From the NCBI GenBank assembly GCA_031553395.1, contig JAVBLR010000020.1, positions 7,817 to 71,816 of the forward strand: 64,000 nt of DNA, in the 5' to 3' direction. The notes beneath the pieces were generated by a model. It worked only from the letters and a program-made list of their open reading frames with translations. It was not told the origin of the DNA and made no database searches. Shown here piece after piece: positions 44,013 through 51,412 of the stretch. The position numbers and the translations under genes were made by a program. Every line of letters begins with the position of its first letter. Positions within the stretch are counted from its first letter, which is position 1. This DNA comes from WRGA01 sp031553395. Lineage in GTDB: Bacteria; Bacteroidota; Bacteroidia; Bacteroidales; WRGA01.

Positions 44013-44603
44013 TTATATATCTAAAAAATTTCTTAAAATCTTTTCACCTACACCTCCACTTTTTTCCGGATGAAATTGTGTGGCATAAAAATTATCCTTG
44101 TGTAATGCTGCACTGAACGGCAAAATATGTTCGGTTGTGGCAATTGTGTTTTTATTTATCGGAACATAATAACTGTGAACAAAATACACAAATTCATTTT
44201 CCAAATCAGAAGAAAATAACTGGCTTTGTATATTCGTTAATGTATTCCAGCCCATGTGCGGAATTTTATCTTCGTTTCTTTCAGAGATAAAACGCTTTAC
44301 TTCCGTATCGAAAATTCCTAAGCATGGAGTATTTCCTTCTTCGGATAGTTTACACATTAATTGCATGCCAATACAAATTCCTAGAACAGGTTGTTTCAAA
44401 TTACAAATCAATTTATCTAATTGATGAATTTTGAGGTATTCCATCGTGTATTTAGCTTCTCCTTGCCCTGGGAAAATTATTTTATCAGCCGATTGCAGAA
44501 ATTCTTTATCGTCTGTAATGATGGGTGTTATACCCAATCTTTTTAATGCATAATCAACCGAATATATATTGCCTGCATTGTATTTTATAATTGCGACAGT
44601 CAT
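44013..44603 (-). CDS. hisH: Imidazole glycerol phosphate synthase, glutamine amidotransferase subunit HisH
   Basis: A 196-residue class I amidotransferase that supplies ammonia to HisF. The nucleophile Cys is in VLGICIGMQLMC, the His and Glu of the triad in YATQFHPEKSGGVGEKILRNF. The N-terminus IIKYNAGNIYSVDYALKRLG is typical. The partner HisF is not in the window. hisA follows directly. Confidence 0.96.
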   Translation of the reverse strand: MTVAIIKYNAGNIYSVDYALKRLGITPIITDDKEFLQSADKIIFPGQGEAKYTMEYLKIHQLDKLICNLKQPVLGICIGMQLMCKLSEEGNTPCLGIFDTEVKRFISERNEDKIPHMGWNTLTNIQSQLFSSDLENEFVYFVHSYYVPINKNTIATTEHILPFSAALHKDNFYATQFHPEKSGGVGEKILRNFLDI

Positions 44604-44604
44604 T

Positions 44605-44687
44605 AATAAGTTATAAGTTATAAGTTGTAAGTTATAAGTTGTAAATTGTAAGAAAGAATATTTCGACTTTGATTTGCAACTTATACC
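44605..44687. repeat. Direct and inverted repeat of TAAGTTATAAG words
   Basis: Six near-copies of (A)TAAGTT(A/G)T run in tandem from 44607 to 44650, and a complementary TTTGCAACTTATA (44673-44685) pairs with 44633-44645. It sits between the SMR pair and hisH and may terminate the exporter transcript. Confidence 0.7.
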
Positions 44688-44694
44688 TTTTTTG

Positions 44695-45012
44695 TTAATT
44701 TGAAGAAAGTTTTAGTCCGACTACTCCTATGATAATCAGTGCGATAAAAAATGTTTTTAAAATGCTCTTTTTTTCTTTGAATAATAACATTCCCATAGAA
44801 ACGCTACCGATAGCTCCAATACCTGTCCATACTGCATAACCTGTGCCGATGGGAATCGTTTTTAATGCAAGCGATAATAAGAATATACTTGTTAATGTTA
44901 ATATTATCGTCAGGATTGTATATTTGATTTTTGTAAATCCTTCGGATAATTTCATCATTACGACAAATCCCATTTCGCAAAGTCCGGCGATAATTAATAA
45001 AATCCAATCCAT
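44695..45012 (-). CDS. SMR-family exporter subunit, YkkD-like (Gdx subtype)
   Basis: A 105-residue protein with four membrane helices. The conserved membrane Glu is in IIAGLCEMGFVVMMKLSEGF, and IPIGTGYAVWTGIGAIGSV is the helix 3 signature of the Gdx/SugE (guanidinium exporter) branch. Its start overlaps the stop of the preceding YkkC-like gene by one base (TAATG). The Met-rich GFVVMMK, the 105-residue length and the C-terminal KEKKSILKTFFIALIIIGVVGLKL resemble YkkD of Bacillus. Guanidinium export is inferred from subtype and from the candidate riboswitch upstream. Confidence 0.9.
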   Translation of the reverse strand: MDWILLIIAGLCEMGFVVMMKLSEGFTKIKYTILTIILTLTSIFLLSLALKTIPIGTGYAVWTGIGAIGSVSMGMLLFKEKKSILKTFFIALIIIGVVGLKLSSN

Positions 45013-45362
45013 TAATTACTCTCCTTTCTTTTTGTAGAGTCCGGATGAATATCAATCATCTTTAATCCGATAATTCCTCCAATTAACAGAACTAAAGAGA
45101 CTATTTTCCAAAGTCCGGCAGCCTCATTAAAATACAACATTCCTATTATTGCTGTTCCGGCTGCTCCAATTCCTGTGAAAACTGCATATGCTGTTCCAAT
45201 GGGAATCTTGCAAATTGAAAGCGCTAATAAATAGAAACTGACAATCAAAAAAAAGATGGTAAATAAACTCCAACTTAAAACAGAAAATCCGTGAGATTCT
45301 TTTATTCCGAATGCCCAAACAATCTCGGACAAGCCGGCAAGAATCAAATATAGCCACGCCAT
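45012..45362 (-). CDS. SMR-family exporter subunit, YkkC-like (Gdx subtype)
   Basis: A 116-residue four-helix SMR protein, first gene of a translationally coupled pair. The essential Glu lies in ILAGLSEIVWAFGIKESHGFS. IPIGTAYAVFTGIGAAGTAIIGMLYF is the Gdx/SugE-type helix 3, and the hydrophilic tail (HPDSTKRKESN) resembles YkkC. Paired YkkC/YkkD proteins form heterodimers that export guanidinium and related cations. Its ATG is 18 bases downstream of the second hairpin of a guanidine-II riboswitch candidate, supporting guanidinium as the substrate. No Shine-Dalgarno precedes it. Confidence 0.91.
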   Translation of the reverse strand: MAWLYLILAGLSEIVWAFGIKESHGFSVLSWSLFTIFFLIVSFYLLALSICKIPIGTAYAVFTGIGAAGTAIIGMLYFNEAAGLWKIVSLVLLIGGIIGLKMIDIHPDSTKRKESN

Positions 45363-45374
45363 GGCATTTACAAT

Positions 45375-45424
45375 AAATTGGGTCGTCCCGTTTTTATTTC
45401 AAGAATATGAGGTCGTCCCCATAT
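45375..45424 (-). promoter_or_regulatory. Candidate guanidine-II (mini-ykkC) riboswitch upstream of the SMR pair
   Basis: On the minus strand two hairpins carry identical GGACGACC cores. The first (45424-45405) is ATATGGGG-ACGA-CCTCATAT, eight pairs with one G-T. The second (45389-45380) is GGG-ACGA-CCC, with weaker A/T pairing outside. Two short stems each capped by an ACGR loop and joined by a short linker (here about 15 bases) define the guanidine-II class. The element lies between the thioredoxin-like gene and the YkkC-like ATG, where it can control translation of the exporter. Confidence 0.78.
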
Positions 45425-45438
45425 TTTGTGTTGTTTAA

Positions 45439-46001
45439 TTATTCTGCCCAAATAAGGCTATCGATGCACTGAGTCATTCTTTTGAACTCATCTTTGTCAT
45501 ATAGCCTTGTAAGCATTGCTATTTTGCCGTCTTTTCCTACAATTACATTTCGGGTAACTCCGGCATCCGTTTCGGCATACAAACTGAAAATTTTACCTTC
45601 AGGGTCAAATGCTACCGGATAGGTAATTTTTGTATCAACTATAAAAGGTGTTTTTTTTCTATAGATTCTTTCAGGTCGATAGCAAAAAGCGAGAAATTGG
45701 GATTACCTTTGTACTTTTGCCAGATTTCACGTTCGATTTCCGGCATTTCCTCCCGGCAAACACCGCACCAACTTGCTGTAAATTGTAGCATTACTACTTC
45801 TCCTCTTAACGCGGATAATTGTATTTGTTCGCCTGTTATAAGATATGTAACAAAGTCCGGCGCCATATCTCCAACTTTTACAATATATCCGGTGCTGTCA
45901 ATTGCTACAGCTTGTTGATTTTTACCTTGTGATATTTTTTTACAAGATGAAAAAAACATCATTGTACTCATCATCAATACCAGAAGGATTTTTACTTTCA
46001 T
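45439..46001 (-). pseudogene. Thioredoxin-like lipoprotein (TlpA/ResA-like), frameshifted at an A8 tract
   Basis: A secreted thiol-disulfide protein. The signal peptide and lipobox (MMFFSSCKK) are followed by the AhpC/TSA-Redoxin start VGDMAPDFVTYLITGEQIQLSALRGEVVMLQFTASWCGVCREEMPEIE, with the active site WCGVC. After LKESIEKK the first frame stops at 45639. The next frame continues the fold (TPFIVDTKITYPVAFDPEGKIFSLY, then VTRNVIVGKDGKIAMLTRLYD) to a stop at 45439. The break is at a run of eight A on the coding strand. Nine A would restore one frame of about 187 codons. It may be a true mutation, slippage or a sequence error. Confidence 0.85.
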
Positions 46002-46038
46002 AAATTTGCAGTATTGGGGCTGTCGTAACTTTTTGGGG

Positions 46039-46920
46039 TTAAGAAAAAATAACGGTTTTGTTCTTATATGTCAAAATTTTTCGTTCAATATGTTTTTCGA
46101 TTGCACGGGAAAGAACTATTTTTTCCAAATCTTGTCCTTTATGCACCAGGTTATCAACTGTATCTTTGTGAGAAATCCGCGCAATATCCTGTTCGATAAT
46201 CGGTCCTGCATCCAAATCGCAAGTTACATAATGACTGGTAGCGCCAATTAATTTTACTCCTCGTTCGTATGCTGCATGATAAGGTTTTGCCCCAACAAAT
46301 GCGGGTAAAAAAGAATGATGGATATTAATTATTCTATTTGGAAAATTTTGGATAAAACTTTCCGAAATAATTTGCATATAACGAGCTAAAACAATAAAAT
46401 CTACTTTGTGTTTTTTTAGTAATTCGAGTTCTTTTGCTTCTTGTTCGGCTTTATTGTCCTTATTGATGGAAATTATATGGTAATTAATTCCAAAACGTTC
46501 GGATACGGCTTGTAAATCAGGGTGATTGCTGATGATTAATGGTATTTCTACATTCCATTCTCCGGCTGTATAACGTGCTAGAATGTCAAATAAGCAATGA
46601 GACATTTTAGAAACAAACAATGCCATTTTTGGTTTGTAATCATTGAAATACAAACGGAAATACATGTTATATTTCTGGGCATAAAGTGTACGGAAATAAT
46701 CTTCAATTTTATCTTCAGGAATAATGAAATCAGTTAAATCCCACTCCATGCGCATGAAAAATATTTTTTCCACACTGTCTACATGTTGGTCTAAGTAAAT
46801 GATATTCCCTTTATTGACAGCTATAAACCCGGTAACGGCAGTGACAATTCCAGCCTGGTCGGGACAATGCATAAGCAGGATGGCTGTTTTTCTTTGTGCA
46901 GATTGTTGTTTTGCAGACAT
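46039..46920 (-). CDS. purU: Formyltetrahydrofolate deformylase
   Basis: A 293-residue enzyme that hydrolyses 10-formyl-THF to formate and THF, balancing one-carbon pools. The N-terminal ACT domain (KTAILLMHCPDQAGIVTAVTGFIAVNKGNI) precedes the formyltransferase-fold domain, with Asn-His in RIINIHHSFLPAFVGAKPYHAAYERGVKLIGATSHYV and Asp in DLDAGPIIEQD. I use the ATG at 46920 (MSAKQQSAQRKTAIL) rather than one ten codons earlier; a TAATTTTG box at 46939-46946 on the minus strand would then be its promoter. It follows the M24 peptidase gene. Confidence 0.94.
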   Translation of the reverse strand: MSAKQQSAQRKTAILLMHCPDQAGIVTAVTGFIAVNKGNIIYLDQHVDSVEKIFFMRMEWDLTDFIIPEDKIEDYFRTLYAQKYNMYFRLYFNDYKPKMALFVSKMSHCLFDILARYTAGEWNVEIPLIISNHPDLQAVSERFGINYHIISINKDNKAEQEAKELELLKKHKVDFIVLARYMQIISESFIQNFPNRIINIHHSFLPAFVGAKPYHAAYERGVKLIGATSHYVTCDLDAGPIIEQDIARISHKDTVDNLVHKGQDLEKIVLSRAIEKHIERKILTYKNKTVIFS

Positions 46921-46962
46921 TGTCTTGTTTTTAGGATACAAAATTAGCAATTTTTCGGTGTT

Positions 46963-48147
46963 TTACTGCAATGGAATAATCTCTTCTTCAAAGATTGTTA
47001 ATTTTTCGATTCCGTTTTTGGTAACCAAATATGAATTTTCATTGCCAACAGCACCAACATGTGGGATAATAAACTTGGGTTCTAATGCAAATACCATTCC
47101 TTCTTCTAATGGAGAATTGAATCGCGGAGCTAAAACAGGTAGTTCATTAACTTCTATTCCGATTCCGTGTCCGACAAACTTTGCTTGCTGACTGATTCCC
47201 ATGAATTTGTCGGATAAATTATATTTTTTTACAATGGACACAGATAGATTGTACAATTCTTCACAAATACTTCCGGGTTTTGCAATTTGCGTAATAGTAT
47301 CATGAATTTCTATCGAAACCTGATGAGCTTTTTGTGCTTCTTCAGAAATGTTGCCGATGCTGTATACGCGGGTCATATCGGTAATATAGCCGGTAAAAGT
47401 TCCACCCATATCTACCATTACAGTCATTCCATCTTTTAATTTTGTTCCATTTGCTCCAACCGGAATGGATGGGTGTAATCCACCACCGCCCAATGCAAAA
47501 TCAAAAGGAGAAGGTTCTCCAGCATTTTCTCCGGCAAGAATGCTTCCCATAAAAATATCCATTCCTTGCCCGAATGCCCGGAAAATTCCCAAAGAACCGG
47601 CTAAGCGCATTTCCCGTTCAATTTCGATGGAAAACTCCCTGTCGGTCATTCCTTTCTTGTACAGAGATGAAATATTGCGGTATGCATTTACATGCATTTG
47701 GGCTGAAATACGGAATAATTCTATTTCATAAGGTGTTTTTATACTTCTTACTTTTCTTGCCAAAGCGGTTGCATTTCCCAACTTTTGCGGATTGAATATC
47801 TTTTGTATTCGGATGATTTCATTGTAAGGAAGCTCGCCTGTTTCAAGCATAATGTTTTGAGGAGGTTGAATTCCTTTTTCTGCAAGGATTTCAATGATTT
47901 GCTCGGGTTTACGAATATAGAAAACGTTTTCTCCGGTAATTCCGATAGGACGTTTTACAAAGAGATATGGTTGTTCCGATTCAGAAATATAAAAATAGCC
48001 ATTAATAACTTGCCCGCAAAGGTAGAACATGTTTACGCTTCCTGAGAATAAGCAGGCCTCAAAATCTTGGGAAATCATTTCTTTTCGGATATTCTCGTGG
48101 CGGATTGTTAAATCAGAGTGTAAATCGTATTTTGATAATGTATTCAT
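46963..48147 (-). CDS. M24-family metallopeptidase (Xaa-Pro aminopeptidase-like)
   Basis: A 394-residue protein with a creatinase N-terminal domain (residues 1-145) and a pita-bread M24 catalytic domain. Metal ligands are visible: Asp in VMVDMGGTF, Asp in YITDMTRVYS, His in KFVGHGIGIEVNELP, Glu in VFALEPKFIIP and Glu in VGNENSYLVT. All five are present, so it should be active, probably as a cytoplasmic Xaa-Pro peptidase. A minus-strand TACCTTTG box at 48170-48177 is a likely promoter element. Confidence 0.92.
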   Translation of the reverse strand: MNTLSKYDLHSDLTIRHENIRKEMISQDFEACLFSGSVNMFYLCGQVINGYFYISESEQPYLFVKRPIGITGENVFYIRKPEQIIEILAEKGIQPPQNIMLETGELPYNEIIRIQKIFNPQKLGNATALARKVRSIKTPYEIELFRISAQMHVNAYRNISSLYKKGMTDREFSIEIEREMRLAGSLGIFRAFGQGMDIFMGSILAGENAGEPSPFDFALGGGGLHPSIPVGANGTKLKDGMTVMVDMGGTFTGYITDMTRVYSIGNISEEAQKAHQVSIEIHDTITQIAKPGSICEELYNLSVSIVKKYNLSDKFMGISQQAKFVGHGIGIEVNELPVLAPRFNSPLEEGMVFALEPKFIIPHVGAVGNENSYLVTKNGIEKLTIFEEEIIPLQ

Positions 48148-48169
48148 ATTATTTGATTTTTGAAGGGTG

Positions 48170-48177
48170 CAAAGGTA
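48170..48177 (-). promoter_or_regulatory. Candidate -7 promoter box (TACCTTTG) for the M24 peptidase gene
   Basis: On the minus strand this is TACCTTTGCACCC, a full match to the phylum -7 consensus, 23 bases upstream of the ATG at 48147. Confidence 0.55.
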
Positions 48178-48330
48178 TGATTTAGTTGAGGAGTAAGCAA
48201 ATGTGTTATTTAACTAAAATGTTTCCTCTGAGAGACTAACTGTAAAGGCTGTGAAATAATAGCAAAATATTGTCTGGCTTTTTACTTTTCATGATTGGAA
48301 TATTTCAAAAAAACATTCTTTTTGATTTTT

Positions 48331-48364
48331 TTTGAAATATTCTTTTTATAAGTGGGTATCTTTG
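48331..48364 (+). promoter_or_regulatory. Promoter of the DUF4197 gene (TTTG-N22-TATCTTTG)
   Basis: TTTG at 48331-48334 and TATCTTTG at 48357-48364, 22 bases apart, match the phylum -33/-7 consensus with slightly wide spacing. The leader would be about 30 bases. Confidence 0.65.
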
Positions 48365-48397
48365 TCCCGATTTTAACATTTTTTTATTTTGATACAT

Positions 48398-49183
48398 ATG
48401 AAAAAGAGCATTTACACCATTTCTTTTGTAGTATTATTTGCCTTGCTTTCTTGTACTGAATTACAGCAAGTTGCTACACAAGCCGGAACTCAGATATTAA
48501 CTTCGGCAACATCAGGAACTACTTCTAGTGTTAGTAATACCGAAAATGTAGCCGGGTTAAAAGATGCTTTATCGGTTGGTATTGCCAGTGCAGTTACTTC
48601 ATTAAGCAAACAAAATGGTTATTTTTCTAATCCGTTGGTTAAAATATTATTGCCTGATCAAGCTCAGGTTATTTTAAAAAATATCAAGCTTGTTCCGGGA
48701 GGACAAAAATTAGTGGATGATGTTGAAGTTCGTCTAAATAGAGCCGCAGAAGATGCTGCTAAAGAGGCTACTCCAATTTTTGTAAATGCAATCAAAAGTA
48801 TGACTATTAGTGATGCAACAAATATATTATTCGGCGGAAGTGATGCTGCAACACAATATTTGAAGAAAACTACATACAATCAATTGACAACAGCTTTTGC
48901 TCCAAAAATTACTGCATCTCTTGATAAAAAATTAGTTGGCAACGCTTCAACGAATCAATCATGGAGTAGTTTAACTTCTACATATAATACAGTGGCAAAT
49001 TCGGCTATTGGTAAAACAGCTAATTTAACTCCGGTAAATACGAATCTTAGCGAATATGTTACACAAAAGGCCTTAGATGGTTTATTTACAACATTAGCCA
49101 GTGAGGAGAAAAATATTCGTCAGAATCCGGCAGCTCGCGTTAATGATTTATTAAAGAAGGTTTTTGGACAATTAGATAAATAA
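48398..49183 (+). CDS. DUF4197 family lipoprotein
   Basis: A roughly 261-residue lipoprotein. The ATG at 48398 yields a signal peptide with lipobox (FALLSCTELQQ). The body matches DUF4197: GLKDALSVGIASAVTSLSKQNGYFSNPLVKILLPDQAQVILKN near residues 50-95, with the following helical repeats (AEDAAKEATPIFVNAIKSMTISDATNILFG, AATQYLKKTTYNQL). Function unknown; the family is found in the periplasm of many Gram-negatives. A strong terminator follows. Confidence 0.88.
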   Translation: MKKSIYTISFVVLFALLSCTELQQVATQAGTQILTSATSGTTSSVSNTENVAGLKDALSVGIASAVTSLSKQNGYFSNPLVKILLPDQAQVILKNIKLVPGGQKLVDDVEVRLNRAAEDAAKEATPIFVNAIKSMTISDATNILFGGSDAATQYLKKTTYNQLTTAFAPKITASLDKKLVGNASTNQSWSSLTSTYNTVANSAIGKTANLTPVNTNLSEYVTQKALDGLFTTLASEEKNIRQNPAARVNDLLKKVFGQLDK

Positions 49184-49187
49184 ATAG

Positions 49188-49248
49188 AAAAAGGTTGAAG
49201 TTTGAATAGTGGAGTACGATTTCCATCTAAATAAACTTCAACCTTTTT
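49188..49248 (+). terminator. Rho-independent terminator of the DUF4197 gene
   Basis: A perfect 16-base stem (AAAAAGGTTGAAGTTT, 49188-49203, with 49233-49248) around a 29-base loop, ending in T. The RlpA gene starts 15 bases later. Confidence 0.85.
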
Positions 49249-49262
49249 TCAAATATAGTCTT

Positions 49263-49721
49263 ATGCTTAAAAAAATTGTAATTTTTTTATTCGTGTCTGT
49301 TCCGGTATTTGCAATGGCACAGGAAATAGGGCAAGCCTCTTTTTATGCGCATAAATTTCATGGACGAAAGACAGCTTGTGGTGAAATTTATGATATGCAT
49401 GACCTTACAGCTGCTCATCGCAAGTTTCCATTTGGTACGCTGCTTAGAGTTACTAATTTATCGAATGAAAAGTCGGTATTGGTTCGTGTAACCGACCGAG
49501 GCCCATTTATTAAAAAACGTATTGTAGATGTGTCTTATGCTGCTGCAAATGCGTTGGGATTTGTAAGCAAGGGGGTTGCAAACGTTGAAATAAAGGAAGT
49601 TATATTCAAAGAAAAATATTTTCAGCCAATAGAAAAATCTGATGAACCTATTTTCCTTGAAAATACAGGAGAATTAGAGAATAATATTGAAGTGAAGAAT
49701 ATTCAATTACGTTCTATATAA
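49263..49721 (+). CDS. RlpA-like septal lytic transglycosylase-type protein
   Basis: A roughly 152-residue exported protein. The ATG at 49263 gives a signal peptide (MLKKIVIFLFVSVPVFAMAQ); the longer GTG start lies in the preceding terminator. The mature part is a double-psi beta-barrel RlpA domain: GQASFYAHKFHGRKTACGEIYDMHDLTAAHRKFPFGTLLRVTNLSN, then VRVTDRGPFIKKRIVDVSYAAANALGF, with the conserved Asp in TDRGPF. No SPOR domain is attached. Such proteins cleave peptidoglycan strands lacking stem peptides in some species, but activity cannot be assumed. There is no lipobox. Confidence 0.9.
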   Translation: MLKKIVIFLFVSVPVFAMAQEIGQASFYAHKFHGRKTACGEIYDMHDLTAAHRKFPFGTLLRVTNLSNEKSVLVRVTDRGPFIKKRIVDVSYAAANALGFVSKGVANVEIKEVIFKEKYFQPIEKSDEPIFLENTGELENNIEVKNIQLRSI

Positions 49722-49734
49722 ACAGTGTAGATTT

Positions 49735-51393
49735 TTAATCAATCAACTTCTTTAAATCCACAGGAAGATAAAATTCTTTATTCTTATCAACATAAATAAA
49801 AACAGTGTTACAAGCCACTTGTTTTTTCTTATTTAGTACAGCAATATTATCAAATGCTTTCAGACTGATACTTTGTTTTGTTTTATTGGAAGTAATAGTA
49901 AGTGTTGGTATTGATAGTTTTACATCGAATTCATAGTTATATTCACTTTCAGGAAATAGGGTTTTGTGGCCACAAAAATATTTTTTCGTTGAGTCTGCCA
50001 AGCTTCCTATCCCCATTATTTGTTGCATATATTGATTAATTTGGGTATTATGTACTACCCCTGTCATAATATCACCTTGGGGATGGTACATTGCTAAAAA
50101 AACATCTTCACCTGTATGTCCGGTAGTTGTAAAACCAATGTATGTGCGGGAAGTTATGATATTCGATATTGTTTTTTTTGTTTTGTCTATGGCATTTTTT
50201 TGCTGTTGTAATCCACTTAACAAGCTGTCGATTTCCACAGGTTTCAAATCATGGATATCCATGTAAGATGAAAAATATTTCTTAATAGTTTCTGAATCTG
50301 CTTTTTGATTATAAAGCAATTTGGATAGATTTTCGGTAGTTGATTTATATTTAATCAATGGTTCTATAATCTTGTCTTTGGGAATCTTATCATACCCTTT
50401 TGCTCTCATATTACCGATGCTTACGGCACTATTCCCATGATCGGGGCAAATGATTACTGCTGTTTGTCCGTCAGCTTGTGCAAAATCCATAACTTTTTTT
50501 ACAGCCTTGTCGAATGCCAAGAATTCGGTAATAATGCCAGCCGGATCGTTTGCATGTGCACACCAATCGATTTTACTTCCTTCAATCATCAGGAAAAAGC
50601 CTTCTTCGTTTTGAGATAATACCTCTAATGCTTTGTCAGTTAATTCTTCTAACGAAGGGCAGGTAGTTGTATCTCTGTCTAATTCATAAGGGATTTCCTT
50701 TGGGGCAAATAATCCCCATACTTTTTTTCCGGAGAAAGATTTTAACTGGTTGTAATCGGTAATAATTTCCCATTGATTGGATTGTAGATAATTCTTACAA
50801 TTATCATCCAAATAATCTGTACCACCACCGAATACAACATCGATATTATTATGCACCATTTGAGGCGCAAGAAATTCATATTTATTTCGATTGTAATAGT
50901 GCGAAGAAAAATCAGCAGGTGTAGCATGAGGGAATTCACATGTAACAACCAATCCGGTAGCTTTTCCTTTTAGTTTTGCTGCTTCTAGAATAGTCATAGC
51001 CGGCGTGTTGGCTAATGTTGCATCAACGGAAACAATATCGTTTTTTGTTTTTTGAGGATAAGTTGATACAAAAGCCGATTGAGAAACAACTCCGGTTGCA
51101 TAAGTACTTCCGGTAGGGGCAGAATCGCCAATCGGTGCGTCGGATGAATGTGTTTTTACCAATCCGCATATATATGGGTCAATATTTAATTGGATATTAT
51201 CAATGTTTTGTTTTTCACTGTATCCAATTCCCGATTTGTACCAGCGCGACAAGGATAATACGCTTGTACTTGTTCCGTCAGGAATCATTATAATAACATT
51301 TTTTACTTCCTTTGGCTTTTGAGAAAAAGTATTCCCTCCGAAAAAAGAGTAAAAAGAAAGGATTAAAACTATTTTTAATGTATTGGTTTTCAT
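49735..51393 (-). CDS. Alkaline phosphatase family protein
   Basis: A 552-residue secreted phosphatase with a signal peptide (MKTNTLKIVLILSFYSFFGGNTFSQ). The metal site starts at NVIIMIPDGTST. The nucleophile Ser is in GDSAPTGSTYATG, and Asp/His ligands are in IEGSKIDWCAHANDPAG, IICPDHGNSA and TTGHTGEDVFLAMYHP. It lacks the Pro-rich inserts of eukaryotic enzymes. It probably releases phosphate from organic esters in the periplasm. No Pho box was recognised. It is convergent with RlpA, 13 bases apart, and lies downstream of lptD on the same strand (19 bases). Confidence 0.93.
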   Translation of the reverse strand: MKTNTLKIVLILSFYSFFGGNTFSQKPKEVKNVIIMIPDGTSTSVLSLSRWYKSGIGYSEKQNIDNIQLNIDPYICGLVKTHSSDAPIGDSAPTGSTYATGVVSQSAFVSTYPQKTKNDIVSVDATLANTPAMTILEAAKLKGKATGLVVTCEFPHATPADFSSHYYNRNKYEFLAPQMVHNNIDVVFGGGTDYLDDNCKNYLQSNQWEIITDYNQLKSFSGKKVWGLFAPKEIPYELDRDTTTCPSLEELTDKALEVLSQNEEGFFLMIEGSKIDWCAHANDPAGIITEFLAFDKAVKKVMDFAQADGQTAVIICPDHGNSAVSIGNMRAKGYDKIPKDKIIEPLIKYKSTTENLSKLLYNQKADSETIKKYFSSYMDIHDLKPVEIDSLLSGLQQQKNAIDKTKKTISNIITSRTYIGFTTTGHTGEDVFLAMYHPQGDIMTGVVHNTQINQYMQQIMGIGSLADSTKKYFCGHKTLFPESEYNYEFDVKLSIPTLTITSNKTKQSISLKAFDNIAVLNKKKQVACNTVFIYVDKNKEFYLPVDLKKLID

Positions 51394-51412
51394 TCGAATA
51401 ATAAACTTATAA

